Of a stretch of 64,000 bases of DNA, positions 44,770 to 56,526 are shown piece after piece. The notes beneath the pieces were generated by a model. It worked only from the letters and a program-made list of their open reading frames with translations, was not told where the DNA came from and did no database searches. Source of the stretch: Odontocerum albicorne. Lineage: Eukaryota; Arthropoda; Insecta; Trichoptera; Odontoceridae. A program made the position numbers and the translations under genes. Where the stretch lies: assembly GCA_949825065.1 (NCBI GenBank), contig OX463848.1, forward strand, positions 42,612,766-42,676,765. Direction: 5' to 3'. Position 1 is the first letter of the stretch. Every line of letters starts with the position of its first letter.

Positions 44770-45494
44770 AGGAGGTAACATTAAAAAAAGAACATGTCCA
44801 CCAAATCAGAATTTTGGGAAATCGCAAAAAGCTGTTTGCATTAAAAATATATGACATAATAATTTATTATAAAAATATTTGAAATCCTTAAAATCGCTTA
44901 AGGTGACTTGATTTGTTGTTTAAAATCGAATCATAATAATTATAATAGTTATTCTAGTTTAAAATGTGGACATGATCCTTTTTGTAAGAACAATTCTACT
45001 TTAATCTTTTTTGATTGAACAGCTCTGGGACATGATGTTTTTTGGGTAGAGTAATTTATTTTAATTGTAATCAAATAAAATAAGTAGTGTTACAAAATAA
45101 GAAGAAATATTTCTATAAAACTATAAATATATGTAGCTAGATAAAGCTGTATAATGCTAGACATTACACTGCACGTACGATTTAAAACTGACAGTGGCTG
45201 GTGAACTGATATGAAGTTAGACAGAATCGGAAAGCTATGATTGGTGAATTTTGACATGATCTTTTTTGATTGGTTTGAAGCTTGGACAAGATATTTTTTG
45301 ATAAAATACTGTTTTTTTATTATGATTTTAAAATGATTTATGTGCTTTTTTCATTAAAATGAAAATAATAAACGGCTCCGTACCATCGATAAGAAGAATA
45401 TATGCTTTATCAACTCATTTTTTGTATGGACATGATCTTTTTTGAATGACATTTCGATATATACTCGTATATTCATTTTTTAATGTTACCTCCT
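44770..45494. mobile_element. TIR element with repeated GGACATGATCTTTTTT motif
   Basis: Inverted ends AGGAGGTAACATTAAAAAA (19 bp). Inside, near-copies of GGACATGATCTTTTTTG occur at about 44968, 45028, 45256, 45290 and 45430, with an AGAACATGTCC variant just inside the left end. The pattern looks like subterminal protein-binding repeats. Non-coding, 725 bp, unassigned. Confidence 0.7.
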
Positions 45495-45654
45495 GATATG
45501 TGAAATGATCCTAGGAAAAATAGTATTTCTTTTTGTTTTGTATATAATTTAATAGATAATAATTGACAGTTATTTAAAAAATGAAGCATGAATATCGATT
45601 ATAATCTACTGCTTGATTTGAATGTTTAAAAAAACACTATTAACCCTCTACTGC

Positions 45655-45855
45655 TACAAGCATTTTTTTAGGCTGGCGAGTTTATTGGCATGTGGCAATC
45701 TCTTCCAACCAACCAGAAATATGTTTTTATAGGCCCTAAGTGTTAACCAGACTGGAATCCTATTTAAAAAATCTGGGTTCTAGCGGGCATCGAACCCGCA
45801 ACATCCGGATCGACAGACAACTGTCTTACCACCAGGCCACGGAGGTCGTCGAGTT
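45655..45855 (-). mobile_element. tRNA-derived SINE, best-preserved head
   Basis: Minus strand: TGGCCTGGTGGTAAGACAG (A-box-like) and GCGGGTTCGATGCCCGC, a perfect 5-bp T-arm with a TTCGATG loop. The shared body with ATTGGCATGTGGCAATCTC-like core (reverse) follows. The anticodon arm is weak, so it is a SINE head, not a tRNA gene. Confidence 0.8.
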
Positions 45856-46080
45856 GTCATGTATTCTGTATTCAATTCAAATATGCGTTTGGCAGGTGTA
45901 TTTACTTCATTTGTTACAATACTTTTTTTTTATTTAACAAAATAATTTATAGTACAAACATTTGCCAAAGGCTATACCAATATATCATACAAAATCACAA
46001 CTTAAGAATTAATCTAATTGAAATATTACAACTATGAACTTAGTTCATTTTACTTTCCTACACGTCATTTAATTTATATT

Positions 46081-46650
46081 CTAGAGAAAATGTAGGATGG
46101 TCCCTGTGACGTTTGAAATGTCATGTCTCAAAGGGATGGGGTAAAATCGTTTTTTTTTACAAATCGTATCGTTTTTTCTTTTAATTCGAAAAATTGTTTT
46201 TCTCCAAACTGACGTTTTAATTCCTAATTTTCATTATACTGACTTTCTAATGTATTGTATGATTTGTATCTATCTTTAAATAGGCCAAGATCCACTATGA
46301 ATTGATACTAATTACGAACATTTAATTTTGGGTATAAAAAAATTTAAAATCCATTTATCGTATACCCCATCCCTAGCCAATGCAGACTAACGTAGTGACT
46401 TTTGACAAACGTTACCGAATATTATTTGATTTTAACAAACTGCCACATTTCTGCTAATTTGTAACAAGATGTATTAATTTGTCATTATTGTTAGTTTTAT
46501 GTAATGTATTTACCTAAATAACTTGCTTTTTATTACAATCGAGGCTTATATTAAAGTGGATAAAATGATTAAAATTACTGAACGTCGTTATAAGGTTGTA
46601 TTAGGGTAAATTTGTGAACTGTCACAGGGATCATGCTACATTTTCTCTAG
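46081..46650 (-). mobile_element. Repeat family X, complete inverted copy
   Basis: 570 bp with inverted ends CTAGAGAAAATGTAG(G/C)ATG. The body matches 11253-11748 and 38983-39642 in reverse. Non-coding; the clear target-site duplication expected of a simple TIR element was not resolved. Confidence 0.82.
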
Positions 46651-47039
46651 TATAATAATCTTAATATATAATTTTTTAGCAATAGTTAACATCTACATAC
46701 TACTTATAACTAGATAGCAATTCTCACAACTAATTATTTAGCAAGAGCAAGTCCACTCGTTCAGGCTACTTGTATTCCATCACATTCACTCAGACCTTGG
46801 TCGTCCCAGCTAATACTGCAGGTGGACTAGTCAGGCAACAGATGATGCTTCGGGAGCCTGGGCTTATAACGTAAAATTAGTTCGGAATAACTCTCCTAAG
46901 CCCCCAGGGCAGCGATTAGAGGATGACTGTGATTCTGTTGGCTTTTAAAGAACTCCACAGTCCAAGCGAGGATGTGGTGATGAAGGGTTTCTTCACGCTG
47001 TTCGGTGTGAAGTCGGGAAGACAATACACATGGATGTGT
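46651..47039. other. No gene seen
   Basis: Mostly unassigned. A short open stretch at 46923-47105 has no recognisable features. Confidence 0.35.
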
Positions 47040-47995
47040 TTGTTTAAATTTATTGGATGCGATACAATTGGGCAAGTATGCTATAGTTTATTGATTAGAA
47101 TATAGTTTGGCGAATTTATTCGAGTTTACTTGTTACAGTACGAATTAGTAAGTTTACTCAAGTTTATTGGTTGCAATAATTTGGCAAGTATATTCTAGTG
47201 CATTGACATTATTTGGCGTATTTATTAGCTAATTAATTACAAAACAATTTGATAAGTATGGTTGAGTTTATTGGTTGCAATACAATTTGGCAAGTATGGT
47301 TGAGTTTATTGGTTGCAATACAATTAGGCAAGTGTATTATAGTTTATTGACTATTACTCGTACATTATTTGGCGTATTTATTAGCTAACTAATTACAAAA
47401 CAATTTGATAAGTATGGTTGAGTTTATTAGTTGCAATACAAGTAGGCCAGTATATTATAATTTATTGACTATTACATTATTTGACGTATTTATTAGTTTA
47501 CTAATTACAAAACAATTTGGAAAGTACTCGTATGGTTGAGTTTATTGGTTGCAATACAAGTAGGTAAATATATTATAGTTCATTGACTATTACATTATTT
47601 GGCGTATTTATTAGTTTACTAATTACAATACTATTTGGAAAGAATGGCCGAGTTTATTGGTTGCAATACAATTGGGCAATTCAACTATAATTAATTGATC
47701 ACAATATAATTTGGTGAACTTATTCGAGTTACTTGTTACAGCGCAGTTTGGCAAGTTTATTGATTGCAATACAGTTTAGCAAATTAATTGGTCGCTATAT
47801 AATTTGGCGAATTTATTATAGTTTATTTTTGTTACGAAACAATTTGACGAGATTATAGATTAAAATATAATCAAGTGAATTTATTCGAGTTTATTGCTTA
47901 CAATACATTTTGACGAGATTATTGCTTTCTTTTCAATTTAGTCAGTTTATTGATTGCAATACAATTTGTCTAGTTTATTGCCGTTAAATATTTCC
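47040..47995. repeat. Degenerate interspersed tandem array
   Basis: Variants of GTTTATTGGTTGCAATACAA plus TTTGGCAAGTAT recur about 20 times with variable spacing, alternating in the middle with a longer unit containing TTGACTATTACATTATTTGG. No coding potential. Confidence 0.8.
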
Positions 47996-48459
47996 AGGTA
48001 AGGGGTTATCGAAAAGTGCAGCACATTAATTAATCTAATATGTTAATTTGCCTAATTAATATGATAGATGACCCACTTTAGGAGTCGACAGGTCCATATC
48101 GGCCGATCTTAAAGATTGTGCAATGCTGACAGCTGATTGTGGTGCAAGGGACTGAGTGTTTTGCGACAGACTTGTGTTTCAGTGTTGGCACCATCGGTAT
48201 AGTAGTTAGTGTGCTGAGCCAGTGCCACTAAAATGGTAGCCCGTGGATGAGCGTTAACTATAGAAACCGCAGGACATTGTTCTTTTCCCTGAGACTTGGG
48301 TTCACTATAGAAGACACCTTCCGAGTTTTGAAGTGTTCCACCAGCGTTTCCTTCAGATCCACTGGAGTAACCTCAACACAAATATCCATACGTCTTTTTA
48401 TACAACGTTAACGATTTATCTTAATTCTTGCTTTACCATCTTTCAAAATATTCTTCTTC

Positions 48460-48885
48460 TTCTTCCTCTTCTTTTAGGCCTGTTGGCCTGTTATGCTCCG
48501 TCATCATCGTTTCCCTCTTGTGATGTCAACTGCCAGCTGCATTTCCATCTTTTGGGAGGTCGTCCTGGATATCCTTGGGGGATACTGTCCCTGGCCATTC
48601 TTACGGTTCTTGGTTCCGCCATTCTGGATACATGTTCGTTCCAGAACCTCCTTCTTTGTCGTTCCCATCTGACAATATCTTCAACTTCGCACAACCTTCG
48701 GATTTCTCTGTTTCTTGCTCTATCACGAAGAGTTTTGCCAGCGATATTCCTGAGTACTTTCATCTCGCTAGTTCGAAGAAGATTTTTGGTTCTGACAGTG
48801 TCGGCTCTGGACTCTATGCCGTATGTCATTATGGGGCGGACACAGGTCTTGTATATCCTCACCTTGCTTTGGATGTGCATATACT
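48460..48885 (-). mobile_element. LINE C-terminal fragment
   Basis: Reverse strand: SKVRIYKTCVRPIMTYGIES, MKVLRNIAGKTLRDRARN, VRWERQRRRFWNEHVSRM and PGRPPKRW. This is the post-RT tail of a LINE group also represented at 26440-26690. The stop-free stretch is about 129 codons. Confidence 0.8.
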
Positions 48886-49749
48886 TTCAAAATATCACTT
48901 GATTAATCCACACTTTTCTTGGTCCTCCAGTACCACGCCTTCCACCGGTAATAAGCCGGATGCTATAGTAACATTTTAAATAAATTAAACGTCTTATTAA
49001 TTTCTTATTTGATAGGTTACATTTTTTTTCAATTTGTTTAAAGGCGTAGCTATGCGAGTTGAAATAGCGTTTTCTGATTTCTCTTTAAGGCTTGACCGCC
49101 CTGTGGGCGTGGAGGCTAAATATGGAGGAACGGTTTTGTTGTTTTTTCTTCACTCGTGTCCATTAAGCTAGTTCAGGATGTAAATGATTCAATCTGAATA
49201 AACAAAAAATAATGGCAAATTAAATTGTTTCGCAATAGACGATGACGTAATGAAAAGAAATAGGACTTTTGCGTAGTGTTGTGTGCCTTTCCGCCGCCCT
49301 ACTCTGACATTTATGAATACGAGTCATTGTAAACGCATTATGAAGATATTAGTAAGTTACATCCGATTTGTAAAGGGGGGTCTACCAGTCTTGCTCCAGT
49401 TTCAACATTCGTAAATTTATAATGATCCGAGAATGAGGGTGAATTACTGAGACTTATATAAGTAAATTGTAAGAGAGATGTAACCCTGCTTGTTCAATAT
49501 TTACATTGATTCGTGTGTGAAGGAACTTCAGAGGTCAATTGGTAACAAAGAAATGTTAAATGGGAACGTATAGAAGATGAATTGCAGAATTTAAATAAAC
49601 TGTATAAAAGACGGGAGGAGAAAGATCTGAGAATGAATGTTGCAAAAAAAAATATTTAAAAAGGTTTTAACTTTAAGACTGCTTATTCTATTTTATCTAA
49701 AGAATATTTGTATAATTAATGCTATAATATCTTACTGAGAGCCTGTGTT
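48886..49749. other. No gene; LINE scraps
   Basis: About 48900-48945 (minus) carries a small scrap of the GRPR-W tail, and about 49490-49650 a degraded RT-region scrap (FIDSCVKELQRSI-like). The remainder is unassigned. Confidence 0.4.
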
Positions 49750-49754
49750 ATTCG

Positions 49755-49830
49755 AAGGGATTAGTACAACGCGGGTTCGAACCGGCGATATTCAGCACGG
49801 AAGTCCAATGCGTTACCGCGCGGCCATGCA
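49755..49830 (-). mobile_element. tRNA-like sequence (SINE head or tRNA relic)
   Basis: Minus strand: TGGCCGCGCGGTAACGCATT (A-box-like) and CGCCGGTTCGAACCCGCG (B box). Spacing is tRNA-like, but the acceptor stem does not close cleanly, so I call it a SINE head or relic. Confidence 0.5.
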
Positions 49831-49835
49831 CCTCG

Positions 49836-50807
49836 TCCGTAAAATAGCAAATCGATGATCACTAAAATTGGGTGTAACATAAGCGTTAGAAATCTTACAA
49901 ATTGATCGTCATTAAAATTATATATCTTAAAAAAATATGATTAAATAATCATTAACGTGATAAAATTGAATGGAATTTTAAGCTAATTATAATGTATTGG
50001 ATTATTGTACACTGTTATATGCAGAATAATCTAACAGGATTATTGCCATGTAATACTGATTTTACATTATGAAATCATTGCCTTATATGGCAATGATTGT
50101 ATCTTGTGAAATGAAAAAATAAATATGATTAATAAATTCTATATATTATCTTAAGCTATTAGATTAAAAAGTATAAGAAATACGTTTAGTTCAATATTTT
50201 GGCATAAGAGAAATACTCGTATGCATAAAGATCTAATAAGAACTCTTAATTTCTAGTCAGTAAAATAGCGTGTTTCATTCCTGATTTTTCTTTTCCCTTC
50301 CTCTTCACCATCCCTTCCTTTCCTTTTGATTGATTATATCTCACTTTAATCCTTTTGATTGATTATATCTCACTTTATATGAAAAATAATGTTCGGGTGA
50401 TTGTCCGTCTTTGTAGAGTTCGTGGGCATGTGCTCATGTATATGTTTATGGATTTTGTGGGAATGGATAGTCATTTGAATGATTTATGCGACCACGTAAC
50501 TTGCTTCATTTACTATTGTCTGGTTCGTTGGAAGTGATTGCCGCCTGGCAATAAGCCCGCCAAGTTGTATTTGCAATAAAAGTGTTAAATAAATAAATCT
50601 CATCAAAAGATGAGTCCTTAAACAGATAAATACTAAGAGTTATCGTTTTCTCGTTTAAGTTTATTTGACAGACAGTTTGTATTATCTCGACTGACCAGAA
50701 TTGAAAAGGATTTACTAAATACGACATTACGATGATATTACGTTTCAGAATGTTACGTCATTCAAATACTCCTGTAATGCCCACTTTTATTCCCCTAAGA
50801 TTCCTTA
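49836..50807. other. No gene; SINE tail piece
   Basis: AT-rich. About 50520-50580 contains the SINE body core (GATTGCCGCCTGGCAATAAG) on the plus strand without a head. Confidence 0.4.
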
Positions 50808-52083
50808 TGAATCTGTGATTTCTATCCTTATTAATTAACAATTCCTATCCTTATATATCAACTATTCCAATCATTTTACATCAACGATTCCTTTCCTTAT
50901 ACATCTACGATTCCAATCCTTACATTTATGTTTCTTATCCTTATATATTTACGACTCCTATTATTATGCATCAATGATCCCTAATCTTATATATCTACAA
51001 TTCCAATCTATTTACATCTACGATTCCTTTCCTTATACATCTACGATTCCTTTCCTTATACATCTACGATTCCAATCCTTACATTTACGTTTCTTATCCT
51101 TATATATTAACGACTCCTAGTCTTATGCATCAATGATCCCCAATCTTATATATCTACAATTCCAATCTGTTTACATCTACGATTCCTTTCCTTATACATC
51201 TACGATTCCAATCCTTACATTTACGTTTCTTATCCTTATATATTAACGACTCCTATTCTTATGCATCAATGATTCCCAATCTTATATATCTACAATTCCA
51301 ATCTGTTTACATCTACGATTCCTTTCCTTATACATCTACGATTCCAATCCTTACATTTACGTTTCTTATTCATATATATTTACGACTCCTATTATTATGC
51401 ATCAATGATCCCTAATCTTATATATCTACAATTCCAATCTGTTTACATCTACGATTCCTATCCCTTCGATATCTACGGATTCAATCCATATACATTAATA
51501 ATTCCTATCTTTATACAGTGTAGAGCAAAATGAACTCCCTGATTTGGTTTATTTACGGTATTGTGCCGTCGTGTTGAAACCATAATATATGGTCCATACT
51601 CTCTTCTTCAATTTGCGACATTAAGGACTCTTGAAATTGTTTGACGATAATTTTCACCCCTTACAATTTCTACACGTTGTTATGGTGTGTCAATTCATAA
51701 TACATTTTGGGGTTCATTGAAAAAATATGACGGTAAATGTAAACATTAAAAATTTTGCTTTTTGCAAGAGGAGAGTTAATTTTGCACCATAATCCTTATA
51801 CATCTACGATTCCTATCCTTATATGATTACAATTCCTATCATTATACGTCTAGGGTTCCTACTTTTATGCATATACGATTCCTATTCTTATACATCTACA
51901 ATTCCTATAATTATTTATCTGCAATTCCTATCATTATACATTAACGATTCATTTTCATATACATTTACAATCCCTATCCTTATACATCTATGATTCCTTC
52001 TTTTATATAATACATGAACGATTCCTATTCTTATACATCCACGATTCTTATACATCTACATCTTATAAATCTACAATTCATAA
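50808..52083. repeat. 22-23-bp satellite with 136-bp higher-order repeat
   Basis: Variants of TACGATTCCTATCCTTATACAT run through the region, split by an insertion at 51518-51790. Between about 50910 and 51450 a block of six variant monomers recurs: TTCCAATCCTTACATTTA starts at about 50911, 51070, 51206 and 51342, giving spacings of 159, 136 and 136 bp; the first has one extra monomer. Confidence 0.93.
51518..51790. mobile_element. Small TIR insertion inside the satellite
   Basis: Ends GAGCAAAATGAACTCCCTGA and, reversed, GGTGCAAAATTAACTCTCC. The satellite resumes immediately after. About 270 bp, non-coding. The end sequence is reminiscent of Tc1/mariner-derived MITEs, but the target duplication was not resolved. 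Confidence 0.6.
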
Positions 52084-54640
52084 TTCGACGAGATGTATAA
52101 ACGTGGAGGATGCAAAATTATGTGCTTGGATTGAAAGGCATCGGCATCTCTGCCTACCCTGCAAGAGATACGGTGTGACAATATATATGAAAACAGATTT
52201 ATACTATAACTTTAAGTGCAACTTTCATGTTTTATATATATTGTACTCATTGTATTTATTGTAAGAATATATTAAAAAAAATTGTATTTTTATCAAAAAA
52301 TTATAATAAACTTTGGATAGTAAAAAAAATACTTAATCAGTTATTTCAAGTTGTTCCATTATTTTAAGTTGTTTGAAGTAAGTTGAGGGTTTTCACAATT
52401 TTTAAAGTAAGATGACAAACTTGATTTACTTCTTAAAAAGGACACATGACTGGCATCTAATACTCTATTCAATATCCCTCGTTACTCTTCCATCATCTGA
52501 GTAAATACTCGTACTACCTTAATAACAGAATTCTTCCACTTGCTCTAATCTTTCATACCTCGCCCACATATCGCATTTACATTTCCTTTCACACTTTTCT
52601 ATCATCATTACTCTGGATTTCGCAACATTTATTCTCGTACCTTTCTCTTTACATATCTCATAAAATTACCTTAACAGACTCTGTATTCCATCCACATTCT
52701 CCGCTAACACTACCATGTCATCAACACACAGTAATCCCCAAACATTCCCGTTCAACATTTGAATACTATCCATTGACCTGTGTAGTTCCTTCAAACACAA
52801 ATCCACAGAAATATTAAACAGACTGCAGACATGACATCATCTTACTTTACCCCTTTCGATATATTAAACCACTCCGTTTACACTAATATATGCTCTATAT
52901 TCAGCGTATAATGACGTAGTACTATGTATTCATTTACATTCAACACTATGTTAATCATACGTAAAGTAAAAATCTAATTTGTAATTTGTTTTATCAAACA
53001 CTGTTTATTCCAATTTTTATAACGGTATAACCCAACCGGTTTCAAGGCTTTCACCTCATCACGAGGGGAGCAAAAATAAGACTTGTCTTACCGTTACGAA
53101 AAGTGGAACAAACAGTGTTTGATAAAACAAATTACAATGTCCAAACCTCCACAATGTTAATGCCTTAACTATAAATAGTGTTTATGCCTTAACTAAAAAT
53201 TATTTTCATGGTGAAACCTGCTGTTTGTGTATATCTGAGTTTTTATATAATTTGCCAGATCTTTAGATGAACAGTAGGGAGGGTAAGATCATCAATAGAT
53301 AAAAGATATTAGTTATTTGATAATGAAATATGATAATCATTATTTTGAACAATAATTATCAATTTAGTTGGATTAGTAAACTTGGTGCTGCAAGTTGGAT
53401 TAATAAAGTTTAATTAAAAATGTTCAAATTAATCTGTTTTGTTTCTTTTCTAATACTCGTGTTAAGCATTGGTAATTAAAATTATCTATATTTTTTATTT
53501 ATTAATTGACGCTTTAAAATTTATTTAAAAGTATTTTCTGTTTGTGACGAGTCTCTTGTGAATTTTTCTGCGCTCACTGTATGTTATTTAACTTTTGTTC
53601 TGTGGAATTTCTGAAGGTTATTTATTTATTCTTTATGGTGATCTCTGAAAAAGATCTAATTAATGTTTTTCTAAAATATCAATTTTAATTTTTTTTTTAA
53701 ATATCACCAAATAGCAATATGTAGGTGAAGTATATTTTTAATGACTATTCACCCAAATTTGGGTGTTTTCAAATGAGCTGTTTTCAGTGAAGAATAATAA
53801 GTGAGCAGTTTTACAACAAATTATATTTATTTTTAATGACTATTCACCCAAATTTGGGTGTGTCCAAATGAGCTGTTTTCAGTAAACAATAATAAGTGAG
53901 CAGTTTTACAGCAAATTGTATTTATTTTTATGACTATTCACCCAAATTTGGGTGTGTCCAAATGAGCTGTTTTCAGTAAAGAATAATAAGTGAGCAGTTT
54001 TACAACAAATTATATTTATTTTTAATGACTATTCACCCAAATTTGGATGTTTCCAAATGAGCTGTTTTCAGTAAAGAATAATAAGTGAGCAGTTTTACAG
54101 CAAATTATATTTATTTTTAATGACTATTCACCCAAATTTGGGTGTGTACAAATGAGTTGTTTTCAGGAAACAATAATAAGTGAGCAGTTTTACAACAATT
54201 TATATATATTTTTAATTACTATTCAAAATATTCGTCAAAATGTCATAACAATATTTAGAAATAGTTGATAGCTTTGTGCTTTCCTTTATTTAGTATAATG
54301 GCCGATGTCCTTGTCAATCATTACTAGCTGATGGCACCACATGTGTATGATGCTTGAGCCAATGGTTACTGTCTTGTGATACAACCCTTGTACTCTGTTT
54401 TTATCAACCATTATTGGCCAAAAGCACAACCCACGTGTCATTTTATTTTTTAGTTTGTAAATCTTTATCTGCTTCTTAAATATTTACATCAAAGGAATTC
54501 ATAAAGATTGAAAATAATGAATCAAGGGAGATACAAATCTGAGAGAGAGAGAGTACAAATATAACATAAAATTAATACTTTGGTACAAAAATAACATATT
54601 ATTATATAAAAATAATATTTTGTTATGTTACAAAGCAACT
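52084..54640 (+). repeat. Third, non-palindromic copy of the palindrome unit
   Basis: Collinear with the left arm (32507-34723) and then with the reverse of the spacer, at noticeably lower identity than the two arms share. It contains the same LINE scraps, the small TIR element (52986-53130) and one copy of the 63-bp repeat (53528-53590), but expands a different segment (53739-54215). Confidence 0.92.
53739..54215. repeat. 95-bp tandem repeat, about 5 copies
   Basis: Units start ATGACTATTCACCCAAATTT and include the 16-bp palindrome CACCCAAATTTGGGTG. The palindrome arms hold a single copy. It is expanded only here. Confidence 0.93.
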
Positions 54641-55009
54641 TGCATCTCCAGCTACAAGTGAGTCTGTGTGTTTGTTACAATTTTTAAATTATTATCTTTT
54701 AAAAATTCTCGAGAAATATTGGTTTCTTATTCTCTTCAAGAATTTCCCCTCATTACTTTTCTGCATACTTAAGATTAACAAACCATTTCTGTTATCATAA
54801 ATTATTTTATCTGATAGAAATGCACATTACAATAATATCAGTTTTCTTATCAATAAATCGAGATTAATATAGTACAGATAGAACAATTATATCATACCAT
54901 TTTTTTTAATCTGGGCTAAATTTTGGTAATATTTTGTAACGTACATACACATATCGAACATGAATATACATACTTTATAAATATAACATTAATTTAAACA
55001 ATAACTTTG
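54641..55009. other. No gene seen
   Basis: AT-rich sequence between the third repeat copy and the duplicated block of gene C. Nothing recognised. Confidence 0.4.
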
Positions 55010-55062
55010 TCATCATCGTTGCTGGTCCTCGTAATCGAGGATGCCCTCGAAATTTATAACGT

Positions 55063-55613
55063 TTTAGCGTGTGTCCTAGTAGGACGTGCTGATGATGATG
55101 TTACTGACATCTCTGTACTCACTTTAGTCGAATTCTGTGTTCCTTTTCGTTCGGGGTCACCAATTTAGCGGGATGCTTAATTTGATACGTCGTGATGATT
55201 TTGATTTGTTTTGTATTTAAAATAAAATACATCGATTCAGGAATGCGAAAAAGTGAGAGTGAATAATCGATAAATAATAAACAGCGATGAATGGTCAAGT
55301 GAATAGTAACAAGTGCTCTTTATTTGTCGATAAGTAGGTATATATACAATTTCAGAACGGGGCGCGTGAATGCGTCCGCGGTATATCTTGATCTCACTCC
55401 TGTGCGTTCCGAGGTGGTCGCAGACGTTGCCAATGATATAGTGGGTAGAGTATTTATTGCCTCTCTTTCTACCGTGGAATGCGACGTAAATATTATTTGC
55501 GTGTAAACAGTATTGACGTTCTGGTATGTGATCTTTGTATATATTCAAAGGTTGATTCATCGGTCGTTGACCGTGCATGTTGACAATATTTAGGGAGGTC
55601 GGTATTCCCTACA
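55063..55613 (-). mobile_element. LTR retrotransposon fragment: LTR, primer site and gag start
   Basis: In minus orientation it begins TGTAGGGAATACC, contains TATATA and AATAAAG signals, ends its LTR near CATCCCGCTA, then TTGGTGACCCCGAACG, which resembles the tRNA-Trp-type primer site used by CsRn1-group Gypsy elements. A gag start codon (55110-55108, MSVTSSSARPTRTHAK) follows, and the element stops after 16 codons. ACGT flanks it on both sides (55059-55062, 55614-55617). The partner block at 31925-31950 lacks it, confirming insertion. Confidence 0.75.
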
Positions 55614-56526
55614 ACGTCAATTCAGTTAGAAAGTGAAGCTGCGCCGTGGAGTTTTTTTTTTAAGTGAGTGAACTGTTGCCCGCCAGCAAACTCACCGGCC
55701 ACACCGCACATGGAAAGTGAGACGATCGAAGCACACCAGCATGTTTTTTTTTTTTGAAGAATAGATATGACTCAAGTCATAGGTATCTTTATAGCCTCGA
55801 ATATTAGGCAGAAAAAATACCTGTGTTGTTTAAGGTGAGTAGCACAGCACGAGGTTCGAACCGACAACCTTCCCCACTCAAGTCCAGTGATTTGTAATTA
55901 TTATTAAGTAACTTTTATTGTATCTTTGTGTAAGATTAAGATAAATTATTGTATCTTTGTGTAAGATTAAGATAAATTATTGTATCTTTGTGTAAGATTA
56001 AGATAAATTATTGTACCTTTGTGTAAGATTAAGATAAATTTTATGTAATTTTGTCAATAATTTTAAGTGTTTAAATGAACTTTGTCTTGTTTGCTACTGT
56101 TTTCATATAATGTAAAAAAAAACATTTCGGCACCATGAACCTTTTAGCATACAATAAACAAGGCGATATATCGGCACACAAGGCTTTAAGGGTTACACTT
56201 TACTTGGGTGGCTATACTGAAAACATTATCCTTATTCGCATCACGGCTCAAAAATATTAAGACACATTGCACTAGAATGATCAGGGGAAAGAAACAACAG
56301 GATGCTTTTTCCAGGAAAGATGACTTGGATTATGGTGGTCACGATCCTAAAAGACGATAAGAAGACTAAAGAGACAGTTAACAGCACTGTTTAGAGAGTT
56401 AACTAGTGTTGAGTTGCGTAGACAGCGCCCCTAGGCAGTTTGCAAAGTGCGCCTCCCTCCAGAAAAAAATGCTTACCTTTTCCGTTTCGGATGATATATT
56501 TCACGCCGTACATCAAACCAATACAG
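55614..56526. repeat. Inverted duplicate of 31085-31950
   Basis: Matches the left block in reverse, including the tRNA-like B box (minus strand, near 55860). A 31-bp unit with TATCTTTGTGTAAGATTAAG is repeated four times at 55921-56045; the left block has one. Interrupted at 56526 by the Jockey LINE. Confidence 0.9.

Noticed and set aside
45770..45855. Candidate tRNA gene on the minus strand
   Set aside because: The T-arm is good, but the anticodon arm and acceptor stem do not close, and a SINE body follows; it is a SINE head.
49755..49830. Candidate tRNA gene on the minus strand
   Set aside because: A and B boxes are present but no complete cloverleaf could be drawn by eye; kept as a tRNA-like relic only.
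55237..55578. 113-codon frame inside the LTR
   Set aside because: It lies entirely within LTR sequence, has no recognisable domain and overlaps TATA and polyadenylation-type signals.
56440..56526. N-terminal 29 codons of the LINE ORF1 frame
   Set aside because: They come from flanking duplicated DNA (also at 31100-31180), not from the element; the true ORF1 start has been lost.
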